From contig JAGQSI010000119.1 in assembly GCA_020439605.1 (NCBI GenBank), positions 1 to 6,006 on the forward strand: 6,006 bases of DNA, read 5' to 3'. Shown here in pieces: positions 1 to 5,963 of this stretch. The notes beneath the pieces are model-generated. The model made no database searches and was not told the origin of the DNA. It saw only the letters and a list, made by a program, of their open reading frames with translations. Source of the stretch: Acidimicrobiales bacterium. Lineage in GTDB: Bacteria > Actinomycetota > Acidimicrobiia > Acidimicrobiales > Iamiaceae. Position numbers and translations under genes: made by a program. Numbering within the stretch: the stretch's first letter is position 1; every line of letters begins with the position of its first letter.

Positions 1-326
1 CGTGGACGGCGCCTATGGAACCGACTCTGTTCGCTGAAGCACGCAACGAGACCAAGCGCCCGTGCCGTCGCCTGTTTCACGTACCCTTACTTCCAGTGAG
101 GGTCGGTTGAACTCGCCGTCGCTCAAAGAGTTCAGTGACACGAATGGATCGCGTTACCAGAAAACGACTCGTTTCGTGACCCACGCGCGAACACAGCGTT
201 ACCGAACCAGCCCTGCAATCACTTTAGAGGTAGCTATGATGTCCCGAGGCCCAACCCCCAATGCCGGAACTATGGAGCCAATAGCCTCAGTAGCATATGG
301 CAAGTAGTAGCCGCCTCATCTCGATA
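1..326. other. no supported gene; non-coding or remnant stretch
   Basis: This stretch follows the stop codon of the lipoprotein gene and reaches the window edge. The longest open frame is on the plus strand, from a GTG at 62 to 307. It has no ribosome binding site, a low-complexity Ser/Thr/Arg-rich composition and no motif I recognise, so I do not call it. A short plus-strand frame is open from the window edge to a TGA at 35-37 and could be the last codons of a gene lying to the left, but 11 codons are too few to judge. I see no tRNA cloverleaf and no GC-rich terminator with a T-run after the lipoprotein stop. The word GCGTTACC occurs twice (about 153 and 197) without further structure. Confidence 0.5.
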
Positions 327-1454
327 CTATTCAAGGTCAATCGTAGATAGTGGAGTACCAGCAAGATTCCCAATAGGGATGAGGCAAATCTTGGGACTGA
401 GCCCCATCAAAACCGGCTGTAAGTCAAGTAGGTTTTCCTTACTAGTCGTTGCTTGTGAGGCTCCAACCAAAAGGAAGTTTGCGACCTTGCTTGTCGAAGG
501 ATGCGTGCCAGAGCCTCGAACGTAGGACAACATCACTCCAGCAGGCGTATCGATTGACTGGGATAAGAGCGCCGGCTCACCGTCAGCCAACGGGGGTGTG
601 ACGACAACCCACTGTTCGGAGACGCGACGATATACCTCCACTGGACCACGGTCAGCTGTTTGCGTCGCAATGACAGGCCCCTCCTGGGTACACCCTAGGT
701 AGACGCCTGAGCCCCCATATTTGCCTCTTAGTGGCGGGACGCCTAGCGAATGAGCGGTCTTGGAAGCGAGGTCGAGGGTTTCGACAGTGACCTCGACCGT
801 TTCCTGGCCAGGGGCAGCGGATGCCTGGTGTTTTGCTAACGAGTACACTGATCGTCCAGCAATACACGCAGTCACATTGTCACTTGTTGTAAATGATCCG
901 ACGATTGTCCAACTATCATCTGCCAAGGCCAAGAGTGCGGTGGGTTGTGGCTCTACTTGTTGGGCAATCGCATAGACGTCACCGTTACTAAAATCCGTGA
1001 AGATACCTCTGACGTGTTCTAGCCCTGCCGGCACGTCGAGTTCTGTCCACGAGCCATTCTCATCCCATCGGTAGCTGACGGGACTGCCGCATGGTACCGA
1101 CTCGTCCAATTGAAAGGAACGGCATCGGACACCGCTCATTAGCAGTGCATCATCTATACCTAGCGCTCGCTGCACAACAAGATATGGAAACTCCTTATCC
1201 TCTGGCGCTATAAGATCCGCTTGGAGGCCTGTCTCAATATTTGTGGCGACACCTATTACCGGATCGTCAGGGTCCGGAGAACCCATCGGGTCAAGGCCAA
1301 TCGCAAGGTTGGCTGTCGCCGCATACAGGTTCCAGTCCCCCTCTAGAGTCACACGCACTGACTGATTCGCACTTTCGACGTGCGAACGCGCCGTGCCACA
1401 CCCCGATGTGGCCATACACACTATTGCGAGTAATGCAAAGTTCCGTATCCACAT
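327..1454 (-). CDS. predicted secreted lipoprotein of unknown function
   Basis: This encodes about 375 residues. I chose the ATG at 1454 because it follows a GGAGGT (1470-1465) by 10 bases. An in-frame GTG at 1472 overlaps that same GGAGGT and is unlikely to be the start, although a TTG at 1457 is possible. The N-terminus is a classic lipoprotein signal: positive residues in MWIRNF, a hydrophobic stretch ALLAIVCMA, then TSGC with the lipid-accepting Cys at residue 19. The mature protein should be anchored on the outer face of the membrane. The rest is beta-rich, with three similar Trp-centred segments (GSWTELDVP, DSWTIVGSF, EQWVVVTPP at residues about 134, 180 and 280) and a GDVYAIA segment, which suggests a beta-propeller-like fold. 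Five further Cys residues could form disulfides outside the cell. I recognise no catalytic motif and no family name. The gene has its own promoter and uses codons such as ATA and TTA that look rare in the neighbouring operon, so it is probably unrelated to steroid breakdown and possibly acquired. Confidence 0.8.
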   Translation of the reverse strand: MWIRNFALLAIVCMATSGCGTARSHVESANQSVRVTLEGDWNLYAATANLAIGLDPMGSPDPDDPVIGVATNIETGLQADLIAPEDKEFPYLVVQRALGIDDALLMSGVRCRSFQLDESVPCGSPVSYRWDENGSWTELDVPAGLEHVRGIFTDFSNGDVYAIAQQVEPQPTALLALADDSWTIVGSFTTSDNVTACIAGRSVYSLAKHQASAAPGQETVEVTVETLDLASKTAHSLGVPPLRGKYGGSGVYLGCTQEGPVIATQTADRGPVEVYRRVSEQWVVVTPPLADGEPALLSQSIDTPAGVMLSYVRGSGTHPSTSKVANFLLVGASQATTSKENLLDLQPVLMGLSPKICLIPIGNLAGTPLSTIDLE

Positions 1455-1464
1455 CAACCTGTCT

Positions 1465-1470
1465 ACCTCC
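1465..1470 (-). promoter_or_regulatory. ribosome binding site of the lipoprotein gene
   Basis: On the minus strand this reads GGAGGT, a near-perfect anti-16S match. It lies 10 bases before the ATG at 1454 and 7 bases before an in-frame TTG at 1457. It also overlaps the upstream in-frame GTG at 1472, which argues against that codon as the start. Confidence 0.75.
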
Positions 1471-1487
1471 ACGCCCTAGGCGCTTAG

Positions 1488-1515
1488 ATATTATTGACCT
1501 TGGAACAGATGTCAA
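1488..1515 (-). promoter_or_regulatory. sigma-70-type promoter for the lipoprotein gene
   Basis: The minus strand shows TTGACA (1515-1510, a perfect -35 box), a 16-base spacer, and TAATAT (1493-1488, four of six matches to the -10 consensus). Transcription would start near 1480, leaving a short leader of roughly 26 bases that contains the GGAGGT. Spacing to both the ribosome binding site and the ATG is what a housekeeping promoter should show. This separates the lipoprotein gene from the ipd operon upstream. No start-site data exist here, so the call rests on consensus match and position alone. Confidence 0.65.
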
Positions 1516-1554
1516 CCCGCGCTACAAGGCCGCTGCTCTAGTCTCTTCTTCCGC

Positions 1555-1605
1555 TGGGGCCTGTCCTTTTGGTCGTTAAGCAACAACCAGCTTGGACAGG
1601 CCCCA
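1555..1605. repeat. 12-bp perfect inverted repeat; long hairpin, possible terminator or mobile-element end
   Basis: TGGGGCCTGTCC (1555-1566) and GGACAGGCCCCA (1594-1605) are perfect reverse complements separated by 27 bases. Inside the loop a second, imperfect stem forms: 1571-1577 pairs with 1582-1588 with one mismatch around a 4-base loop. There is no T-run on either side, so it is not a textbook intrinsic terminator, although actinobacterial terminators often lack one. It lies about 225 bases past the ipdC stop and 40 bases before the -35 box of the lipoprotein promoter, so it is well placed to insulate the two units. Alternatives are a palindromic repeat element or the remains of an insertion-sequence end. 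The pairing is certain; the role is not. Confidence 0.6.
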
Positions 1606-1829
1606 AACCTCACAAGCGGATACCCACCTGCCGCGTTAACTTCGAAGACCCACCAAAGCCGTCGAAGACCTAGATTTGGCGGCTGGTTTCGCTGCGACTG
1701 AACTCCTTCAGATCGACCTGACCCGCGAGATCAACCGGATCCAAACCCAGCCGACCAACGCAGCCCGAGCAAGGACCAACACCCTCACGCGCTCACCACC
1801 CGTGAGGCATGTCGCGGAGCGAGTGGCGC
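1606..1829. other. intergenic stretch with a start-less open frame, possibly a decayed gene
   Basis: No complete gene fits between the hairpin and the ipdC stop. On the plus strand a frame is open from 1640 to a TGA at 1850-1852 but has no plausible ATG or ribosome binding site. Its translation contains a helical, charged stretch (ELLQIDLTREINRIQTQ) that reads like real protein and loosely resembles the linker helix of IS110-type transposases. I cannot confirm that, and the following residues do not fit. A 9-base direct repeat, TCGAAGACC, occurs at 1642-1650 and 1662-1670. The stretch may be a fragment of an old insertion sequence, which would fit the inverted repeat beside it, or simply the untranslated tail of the ipd transcript. 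Confidence 0.25.
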
Positions 1830-2918
1830 TCAGCTCAGGCGAGCCAGCGTGACCCGAGCATCGGCGATAATCGTGTCAATTACGCCAGCAACTGACGGCA
1901 ATTCGTCAATCACTCCAACCACCTGACCGGTTGGCAGCACACCAACCGAGGCATCTCCGTCAACGAGCGCGGCCTTTATGAGCATCGGAGCGTTCGCCGC
2001 CATTGCCAACTGTGACCAGGTCAGATCTTGGCTCTTGCGCATGGCCAGTCCCTCGCTCACCATCTGCTTCACTCCGGTGCCTGTGAGCTTGGCGAACTCC
2101 ACTGCTTTGAAAGCAGCTCTCGGCATGCGGGTGAAGATCGAACTCTTCTCCAGAGTGTCGATCAGTTCCGTACGAATCACACGCTGTGGAGCGCCATCCA
2201 ATGCGGTTGTGACAACGGTGTCGAAAACTGATGCCTTGGTGTAGTCGGCCTTGATGGAGTCGGGCACCCGACTCTCCTGGGTCAACAAGAACCTTGTACC
2301 CATGGCGATTCCATCGGCGCCATAGGCCAACGCGGCAACGAGACCCTGCCCGGAGTGGAAACCCCCAGCACCAACAACCGGTATCGCGCCACCGACTGCT
2401 TCCACCACTTGAGGCAGCAGCAACGACGTAGGCACAGATCCGGTATGGCCACCGCCCTCGCCACCTTGAGCAATTACTGCGTCCACTCCCCATTCGGCCA
2501 TCTTCTCCGCGTGGCGACGTGCACCTACCGTTGGCATAACGAGTCCACCTGCATCATGGATCTTGGCGATGGCGTCTTTGGTTGGTGCGCCAGCAAACGA
2601 AAACAGCCGGACGCCTTGGGATGTCGCGAAGGCAATGCGCTGGTCAAGATCGGGCTGACCGGCACGGAAGTTTGCACCGAAGGGCGCATCCGTCTTCTCC
2701 TTCACCGATGCCACCGCATCTCGAAATTGCTGGTCCGTCATGGTGATGGACGCGAGAATGCCGAACCCCCCAGCAGCGCTGGTGGCAGCAGTGAGATGGG
2801 CACCAGAGACCCAACCCATTCCGGTTTGAACAATCGGGTATTGGCATCCCAGTAGATCAACGAGGCGGGTGTGAAGCGGATTGCGACCCTCAACCGTTTC
2901 TGATGCAGCGTCAGACAT
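1830..2918 (-). CDS. ipdC: IpdC, flavin-dependent steroid-ring CoA-thioester dehydrogenase (nitronate monooxygenase-like family)
   Basis: This encodes 362 residues, close to M. tuberculosis IpdC (Rv3553). It belongs to the FMN-binding TIM-barrel family of 2-nitropropane dioxygenase / nitronate monooxygenase proteins. Visible motifs are PIVQTGMGWVSGA (28-40, first strand), GGFGILAS (50-57), AQGGEGGGHTG (150-160) with the family's active-site His at 158, VVGAGGF (181-187) and GTRFLLTQES (207-216, phosphate binding). The C-terminal part, with LTWSQLAMAANAPMLIKAAL, matches the IpdC subgroup as I recall it and not general nitronate monooxygenases. In mycobacteria IpdC acts on the CoA thioester of the C/D-ring propionate after IpdF has made a ketone, introducing the double bond needed before EchA20 acts. 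The ATG at 2918 has only a weak upstream AGGGCG. The start is 31 bases after the acetyltransferase stop, so co-transcription is likely. It is the last gene of the operon here. Confidence 0.9.
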   Translation of the reverse strand: MSDAASETVEGRNPLHTRLVDLLGCQYPIVQTGMGWVSGAHLTAATSAAGGFGILASITMTDQQFRDAVASVKEKTDAPFGANFRAGQPDLDQRIAFATSQGVRLFSFAGAPTKDAIAKIHDAGGLVMPTVGARRHAEKMAEWGVDAVIAQGGEGGGHTGSVPTSLLLPQVVEAVGGAIPVVGAGGFHSGQGLVAALAYGADGIAMGTRFLLTQESRVPDSIKADYTKASVFDTVVTTALDGAPQRVIRTELIDTLEKSSIFTRMPRAAFKAVEFAKLTGTGVKQMVSEGLAMRKSQDLTWSQLAMAANAPMLIKAALVDGDASVGVLPTGQVVGVIDELPSVAGVIDTIIADARVTLARLS

Positions 2919-2949
2919 GGCCGCAGAGTATGCGCCCTAGCAACGAAAG

Positions 2950-3423
2950 TTAGAACTCGAAGCCGTAAATAACTTCGCCTTCATTGGAGCCCTGGGCTCC
3001 TGCGCTTTCATATATGGCGCGGGTTTGACGATCCCCAACGGAGGTGAATGCAAACCCTTGGTCTATGCCCATCTGGCGCGCCTCAGCACCAAGCCCTTCG
3101 ACGAGGATCTTGCCTACGTCTTGATCACGATGATCAATGTCCACACCGACCTCATAGATACACAGGTGGCGCAGCTTGGTATGACGGCGATAGAGCACGC
3201 AGCCATAAGCAAAGCCAGCCATGTGGTTGGTGTCCATGTGAATGGCGATCAGACAGATCGTGCGGGGATCAGAAACGAAGAGGTTGACCTCTTCGCTAGA
3301 TAGCGGCGGAACCCAAGGTCTGTCATCGGCATGGCCGAAGCGGGCATTGCCTTTGGCGAGCGTGTTCAACGCCCACTCATCACCCTGACGAATCCTATGA
3401 AGACGGTATTGGGAACTCACCAC
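2950..3423 (-). CDS. GNAT-family N-acetyltransferase, AAC(3)-I-like fold, substrate unknown
   Basis: This encodes 157 residues from a GTG start; the next codon is also GTG, so the start could be 3 bases later, and no clear ribosome binding site is visible. The GNAT features are the strand IYEVGVDIDHR (89-99), the acetyl-CoA phosphate-binding turn HRDQDVGKIL (98-107), a helix EGLGAEARQMG (109-119), and the closing segment with AIYESAGA (136-143). The last small residue of the usual Q/R-x-x-G-x-G/A signature is Ile here. The layout recalls aminoglycoside 3-N-acetyltransferase type I (IYIYDLAV...EHRRQGIA...ALYTKLG as I remember it), but overall identity is modest and many unrelated GNATs share this outline, so no resistance function should be assumed. 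It sits 46 bases after ipdB and 31 bases before ipdC on the same strand, where mycobacteria have no such gene. It may modify a pathway protein or small molecule, or may be a passenger. Confidence 0.8.
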   Translation of the reverse strand: MVSSQYRLHRIRQGDEWALNTLAKGNARFGHADDRPWVPPLSSEEVNLFVSDPRTICLIAIHMDTNHMAGFAYGCVLYRRHTKLRHLCIYEVGVDIDHRDQDVGKILVEGLGAEARQMGIDQGFAFTSVGDRQTRAIYESAGAQGSNEGEVIYGFEF

Positions 3424-3469
3424 GACATGGAGCGTAGGCGCAAAAATTGCTGCTGGTTGTCAAACCCAC

Positions 3470-4252
3470 TCATGACGGGTCTGGAACCTCGCGATAACGG
3501 GTCCCCTTCGGATCGATCACCTCGTCGAGAAGCCTCAATTCTTCTGGCAACGGCAACCGCGAGGTGGGTACCTCGTCTGCGATCACGAGGGGGAAGCCAG
3601 TAGCTGCCACTACCTCGTCAACCTCAACTCCGGGATGGAGCGAACGCAACCTCATTCGATTCTCATCGGTCTCGAAATCAAAGACCCCGAGGTTTGATAC
3701 GACCCGACGGATCTCATGGAATCGCGCCCCCGCCCCCACCTTGGCGGCACGGTCATAGCCCACGCCGGTCACCACATCTACCTTCTCCACAAACACCCGG
3801 GGCCCGTGTTGAGGAACCCAGTACGAAGTGGTGTGACTAATGGTGTTGCCCGGCGCTCCCCGGAACCCGAGAAGCTGTGTGTTGGGGCGCTGAGGAGTTC
3901 CACCGAGTCCGGCAATGTTCTGATTGCCGTACTGGTCCACCTGGGTGGCGCCCATCATGACGTGACGGCGTCCGCTCCACACGATGTCGAACATCTTGCG
4001 GTACGGGTTCCAGGTCTCGAAGTCCCGATCATCCCACGGAACCGACGCTGCATCGTTGGCGATAAGGGCCGCTTCGCTGTCGGTCATCATCAAGTCAGGC
4101 TCGAAGGTGGCCCTAGCGAGACGCCCACCGATCATCGGGGTGGTCCCGATCGGGTTGGCGAGAATCTCACCGTCGCCACGGAAACAGTCCGCAATGGCGA
4201 CCGCACATACGTCGGCTCGCCGCACTAGTGAGGACAGGTCTGTAGCGCTCAT
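3470..4252 (-). CDS. ipdB: IpdB, beta subunit of the COCHEA-CoA ring-C hydrolase
   Basis: This encodes 260 residues, slightly longer than M. tuberculosis IpdB (Rv3552). It has the class I CoA-transferase beta-subunit fold. Motifs include RRADVCAVAIADCF (11-24), MTDSEA (56-61), GATQVDQYGNQN (101-112), RGAPGNTISHTTSYWV (131-146), VEKVDVVTGVGY (155-166), RVVSNLGVFDF (183-193) and SLHPGV (204-209); most of these closely match mycobacterial IpdB as I recall it. True CoA-transferases carry a catalytic Glu in a S-E-N-G type loop; here the corresponding segment reads TDSEAAL, as in IpdB proteins that hydrolyse and do not transfer CoA. Together with IpdA it opens ring C of COCHEA-CoA to an open-chain methyl-dioxodecanedioyl-CoA. 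The ATG at 4252 overlaps the ipdA stop by four bases (ATGA), with GGGGAT just upstream as a partial ribosome binding site. Confidence 0.93.
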   Translation of the reverse strand: MSATDLSSLVRRADVCAVAIADCFRGDGEILANPIGTTPMIGGRLARATFEPDLMMTDSEAALIANDAASVPWDDRDFETWNPYRKMFDIVWSGRRHVMMGATQVDQYGNQNIAGLGGTPQRPNTQLLGFRGAPGNTISHTTSYWVPQHGPRVFVEKVDVVTGVGYDRAAKVGAGARFHEIRRVVSNLGVFDFETDENRMRLRSLHPGVEVDEVVAATGFPLVIADEVPTSRLPLPEELRLLDEVIDPKGTRYREVPDPS

Positions 4253-5178
4253 TGGTCATCCCCGTTCGATCGTGAAGCGATTGCGTTTTGGTATTCGTCC
4301 TCTGAGCCGAACGAGAGCCAGTCGGTTCGGAACCTGTCCCACAACTCAGAATCCTTCGCAGTGGCGAAGTACTCCTTCTGGAACGCTTCATCCCGGCCGT
4401 AGTCCGGATCACATGACGTTGGGTGAGCTCCGTTGGGAGCTTCCACAAAGCCGTCAACGAACAACCGGTTCACCCGCAACCGGGTTATGTCCCCTGCCGC
4501 TTCGAGCAAGCCACCGGTTGGCACCACGCGATCTACGGAGATAAAGCGCTTGTCGGCGGCTTCCAACATGAGATCGTCGAAGTAGAGGTCTGGGCCGGTG
4601 AAAGCCGCGTTTCCTCGTTCGTCACCAACGTTGAGGTGACAGATCGCGGCATCGAGGTTGAGAGCTGGTTGGGCAATCAGTTCTTCGCCTTCGCCACCGT
4701 CTGGGCCCGGATATGGAGAGCGAATCGTGCGCAGATCAGGGTTCACGAGATTCAGGTCAGAACCAAGCCCGACACGTGTCGGCAAGAACGGCACTCGCCA
4801 TGCCGCGGCTTGCAGGCCGAGCAACATCATTCCTTCGTCCAACTCGACGCACTCAATGGCGCCGGACTGGCGTGCCGCGCGGAAATGCGGTTCGAGAACC
4901 GCTGCGGGGCCCACATCTGGAGCCACGAAGGCAAAGGTGAGTTTGGAGATCTTGCCTGCAGCACACAACATCCCAACCTCTGGCCCGCCAAAGGTGACGA
5001 CATGGAGATCGCTCAGGTCGCTGCGCAAGATGGCCCGAACGATGGACATCGGTTTGCGACGACTCCCCCATCCACCGATACCGATTGTCATGCCGCTCTC
5101 TAGTTGAGCAACAACCTGGTCTTCGCTGAGGCGCTTGTCCTTCGGCGCCGGGAAATCTGTCTGATCTGCGGGGCTCAT
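4249..5178 (-). CDS. ipdA: IpdA, alpha subunit of the COCHEA-CoA ring-C hydrolase
   Basis: This encodes 309 residues, somewhat longer than the roughly 290 of M. tuberculosis IpdA (Rv3551); the excess is mostly a polar N-terminal extension (1-15). Motifs are GMTIGIGGWGSRRKPM (29-44, the glycine-rich CoA-transferase alpha-subunit start), TFGGPEVGMLCAAGK (62-76), ELDEGMMLLGLQAAAWR (112-128), FLPTRVGLGSDL (131-142), HLNVGDERGNAAFTG (181-195), LYFDDLMLEAADKRF (198-212) and VEAPNGAHPT (245-254). The Glu in the LDEGM segment (E115) is my candidate for the conserved active-site Glu (reported as Glu105 of the A subunit in the characterised enzyme); the exact alignment should be verified. IpdA and IpdB act as one heteromeric hydrolase in the cytoplasm. 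The ATG overlaps the echA20 stop as ATGA and there is no independent ribosome binding site, so translation is probably coupled to echA20. Confidence 0.94.
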   Translation of the reverse strand: MSPADQTDFPAPKDKRLSEDQVVAQLESGMTIGIGGWGSRRKPMSIVRAILRSDLSDLHVVTFGGPEVGMLCAAGKISKLTFAFVAPDVGPAAVLEPHFRAARQSGAIECVELDEGMMLLGLQAAAWRVPFLPTRVGLGSDLNLVNPDLRTIRSPYPGPDGGEGEELIAQPALNLDAAICHLNVGDERGNAAFTGPDLYFDDLMLEAADKRFISVDRVVPTGGLLEAAGDITRLRVNRLFVDGFVEAPNGAHPTSCDPDYGRDEAFQKEYFATAKDSELWDRFRTDWLSFGSEDEYQNAIASRSNGDDQ

Positions 5179-5936
5179 TTGGTCACGTCCGTGTCTCGCT
5201 TCTGCACGAAGGCATCACGGTGTTCATCCGCAACGCCAGAAAGGTTCAACTCGAATGTGAAGCCCTGCTCAAAGCGATAAGAACGCTTCACATCCCAGAG
5301 GTCGATTCCGTTGAGGCATTCCTTGGCCGCACGAATCACCGTCGGGGACTTCTCGGCGATGGAGGCCGCAACCCTCAACGCTGCGTCGCGAAGCTCCGCC
5401 TGAGCCACAACCTCCAGGACCGATCCAAAGGCGTGAAGTTCCTGCGCCGTAGCGTTGGCCGATGTATAGACCATTGCTCGCATCTTGTGTTGTGGCACCA
5501 GGCGGCTGAGGTGGGTGGCAGCGCCAAGCGCTCCACGATCCACCTCAGGCAACCCGAACACTGCGTCATCTGAAGCCACAATCACATCAGCGTTACCAAC
5601 GAGACCGATCCCGCCTCCAACACAGAATCCGTTGACCGCTGCAACAACTGGCACCTTGCATTCGTAGACAGCGGCGAAGGCTTCGTAACACCCACGGTTG
5701 GCGCCGATCAGAGCGTCGTAGCCTTCGGTGTTCTGCATCTCCTTGATGTCCACGCCGGCGTTGAAGCCACGGCCCTCAGCACGAAGGACAACTACCCGAA
5801 CATCTTCTCGTTCTCCCGCAGCACGCACTTGTCTGGCAACCTCATACCACCCAGCAACCGTAAGGGCATTTACCGGGGGGTTGTCCATCACAACCTCGGC
5901 AATTCCACGTTCGTCAACGCTCGTCGTGATCCCCAT
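5175..5936 (-). CDS. echA20: EchA20, crotonase-fold ring-D hydrolase of steroid degradation
   Basis: From the ATG at 5936 this encodes 253 residues, near the 247 or so of M. tuberculosis EchA20 (Rv3550). The frame is open further upstream to a GTG at 6002 and beyond the window edge, but homology begins at MGITTSVDERGIAEVVMD, and the extra residues look unlike the family, so I prefer 5936. Crotonase motifs are NPPVNAL (19-25), RAEGRGFNAGVDIKEMQ (52-68, first oxyanion-hole segment), AAVNGFCVGGGIGLVGNAD (99-117, second), FGLPEVDRGALGAATHLSRL (128-147) and the C-terminal EQGFTFELNLSGVADEHRDA (223-242). These are close to the mycobacterial protein. In that pathway EchA20 hydrolyses ring D of HIEC-CoA to give COCHEA-CoA, the substrate of IpdAB encoded directly downstream. 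The ribosome binding site is weak (AGAAAG, about 7 bases upstream). Confidence 0.92.
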   Translation of the reverse strand: MGITTSVDERGIAEVVMDNPPVNALTVAGWYEVARQVRAAGEREDVRVVVLRAEGRGFNAGVDIKEMQNTEGYDALIGANRGCYEAFAAVYECKVPVVAAVNGFCVGGGIGLVGNADVIVASDDAVFGLPEVDRGALGAATHLSRLVPQHKMRAMVYTSANATAQELHAFGSVLEVVAQAELRDAALRVAASIAEKSPTVIRAAKECLNGIDLWDVKRSYRFEQGFTFELNLSGVADEHRDAFVQKRDTDVTK

Positions 5937-5946
5937 CGCGACACTT

Positions 5947-5963
5947 TCTGATAGACCGTCAGA
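5947..5963. promoter_or_regulatory. small palindrome upstream of echA20, possible operator
   Basis: TCTGA (5947-5951) and TCAGA (5959-5963) form a perfect 5-bp inverted repeat with a 7-base spacer, starting 10 bases ahead of the echA20 ATG. Its position fits an operator, but arms this short occur by chance, and it does not match the KstR2 operator consensus (CAAG-nn-CTTG core) that controls these genes in mycobacteria. I see no convincing -35/-10 pair in the 70 bases available, and the operon may start further upstream. Confidence 0.2.

Noticed and set aside
62..307. 81-codon plus-strand open frame from a GTG
   Set aside because: It has no ribosome binding site, no recognisable motif and a composition unlike the real genes here.
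326..352. Weak ACTAT/ATAGT inverted repeat at the lipoprotein stop as a terminator
   Set aside because: The arms are short and A/T-rich, lie partly inside the coding sequence, and no T-run follows.
2286..2296. CAAG-AAC-CTTG, resembling a KstR2 operator
   Set aside because: The spacer is 3 bases where the consensus has 2, and it lies inside the ipdC coding sequence, far from any start. Most likely chance.
2355..2855. 166-codon plus-strand open frame opposite ipdC
   Set aside because: It is a shadow of ipdC, which has full-length family motifs on the minus strand. The same applies to the long plus-strand frames opposite ipdB, ipdA and echA20.
3090..3099. CAAG-CC-CTTC, a one-mismatch KstR2-like core
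   Set aside because: It is inside the acetyltransferase coding sequence, has a broken half-site, and no promoter is nearby.
3458..3463. TTGACA on the minus strand upstream of the acetyltransferase, a possible -35 box
   Set aside because: No -10 box lies at 16-18 bases; the nearest candidate (TACGCT) would need about 21 bases of spacing. An internal promoter is not supported.
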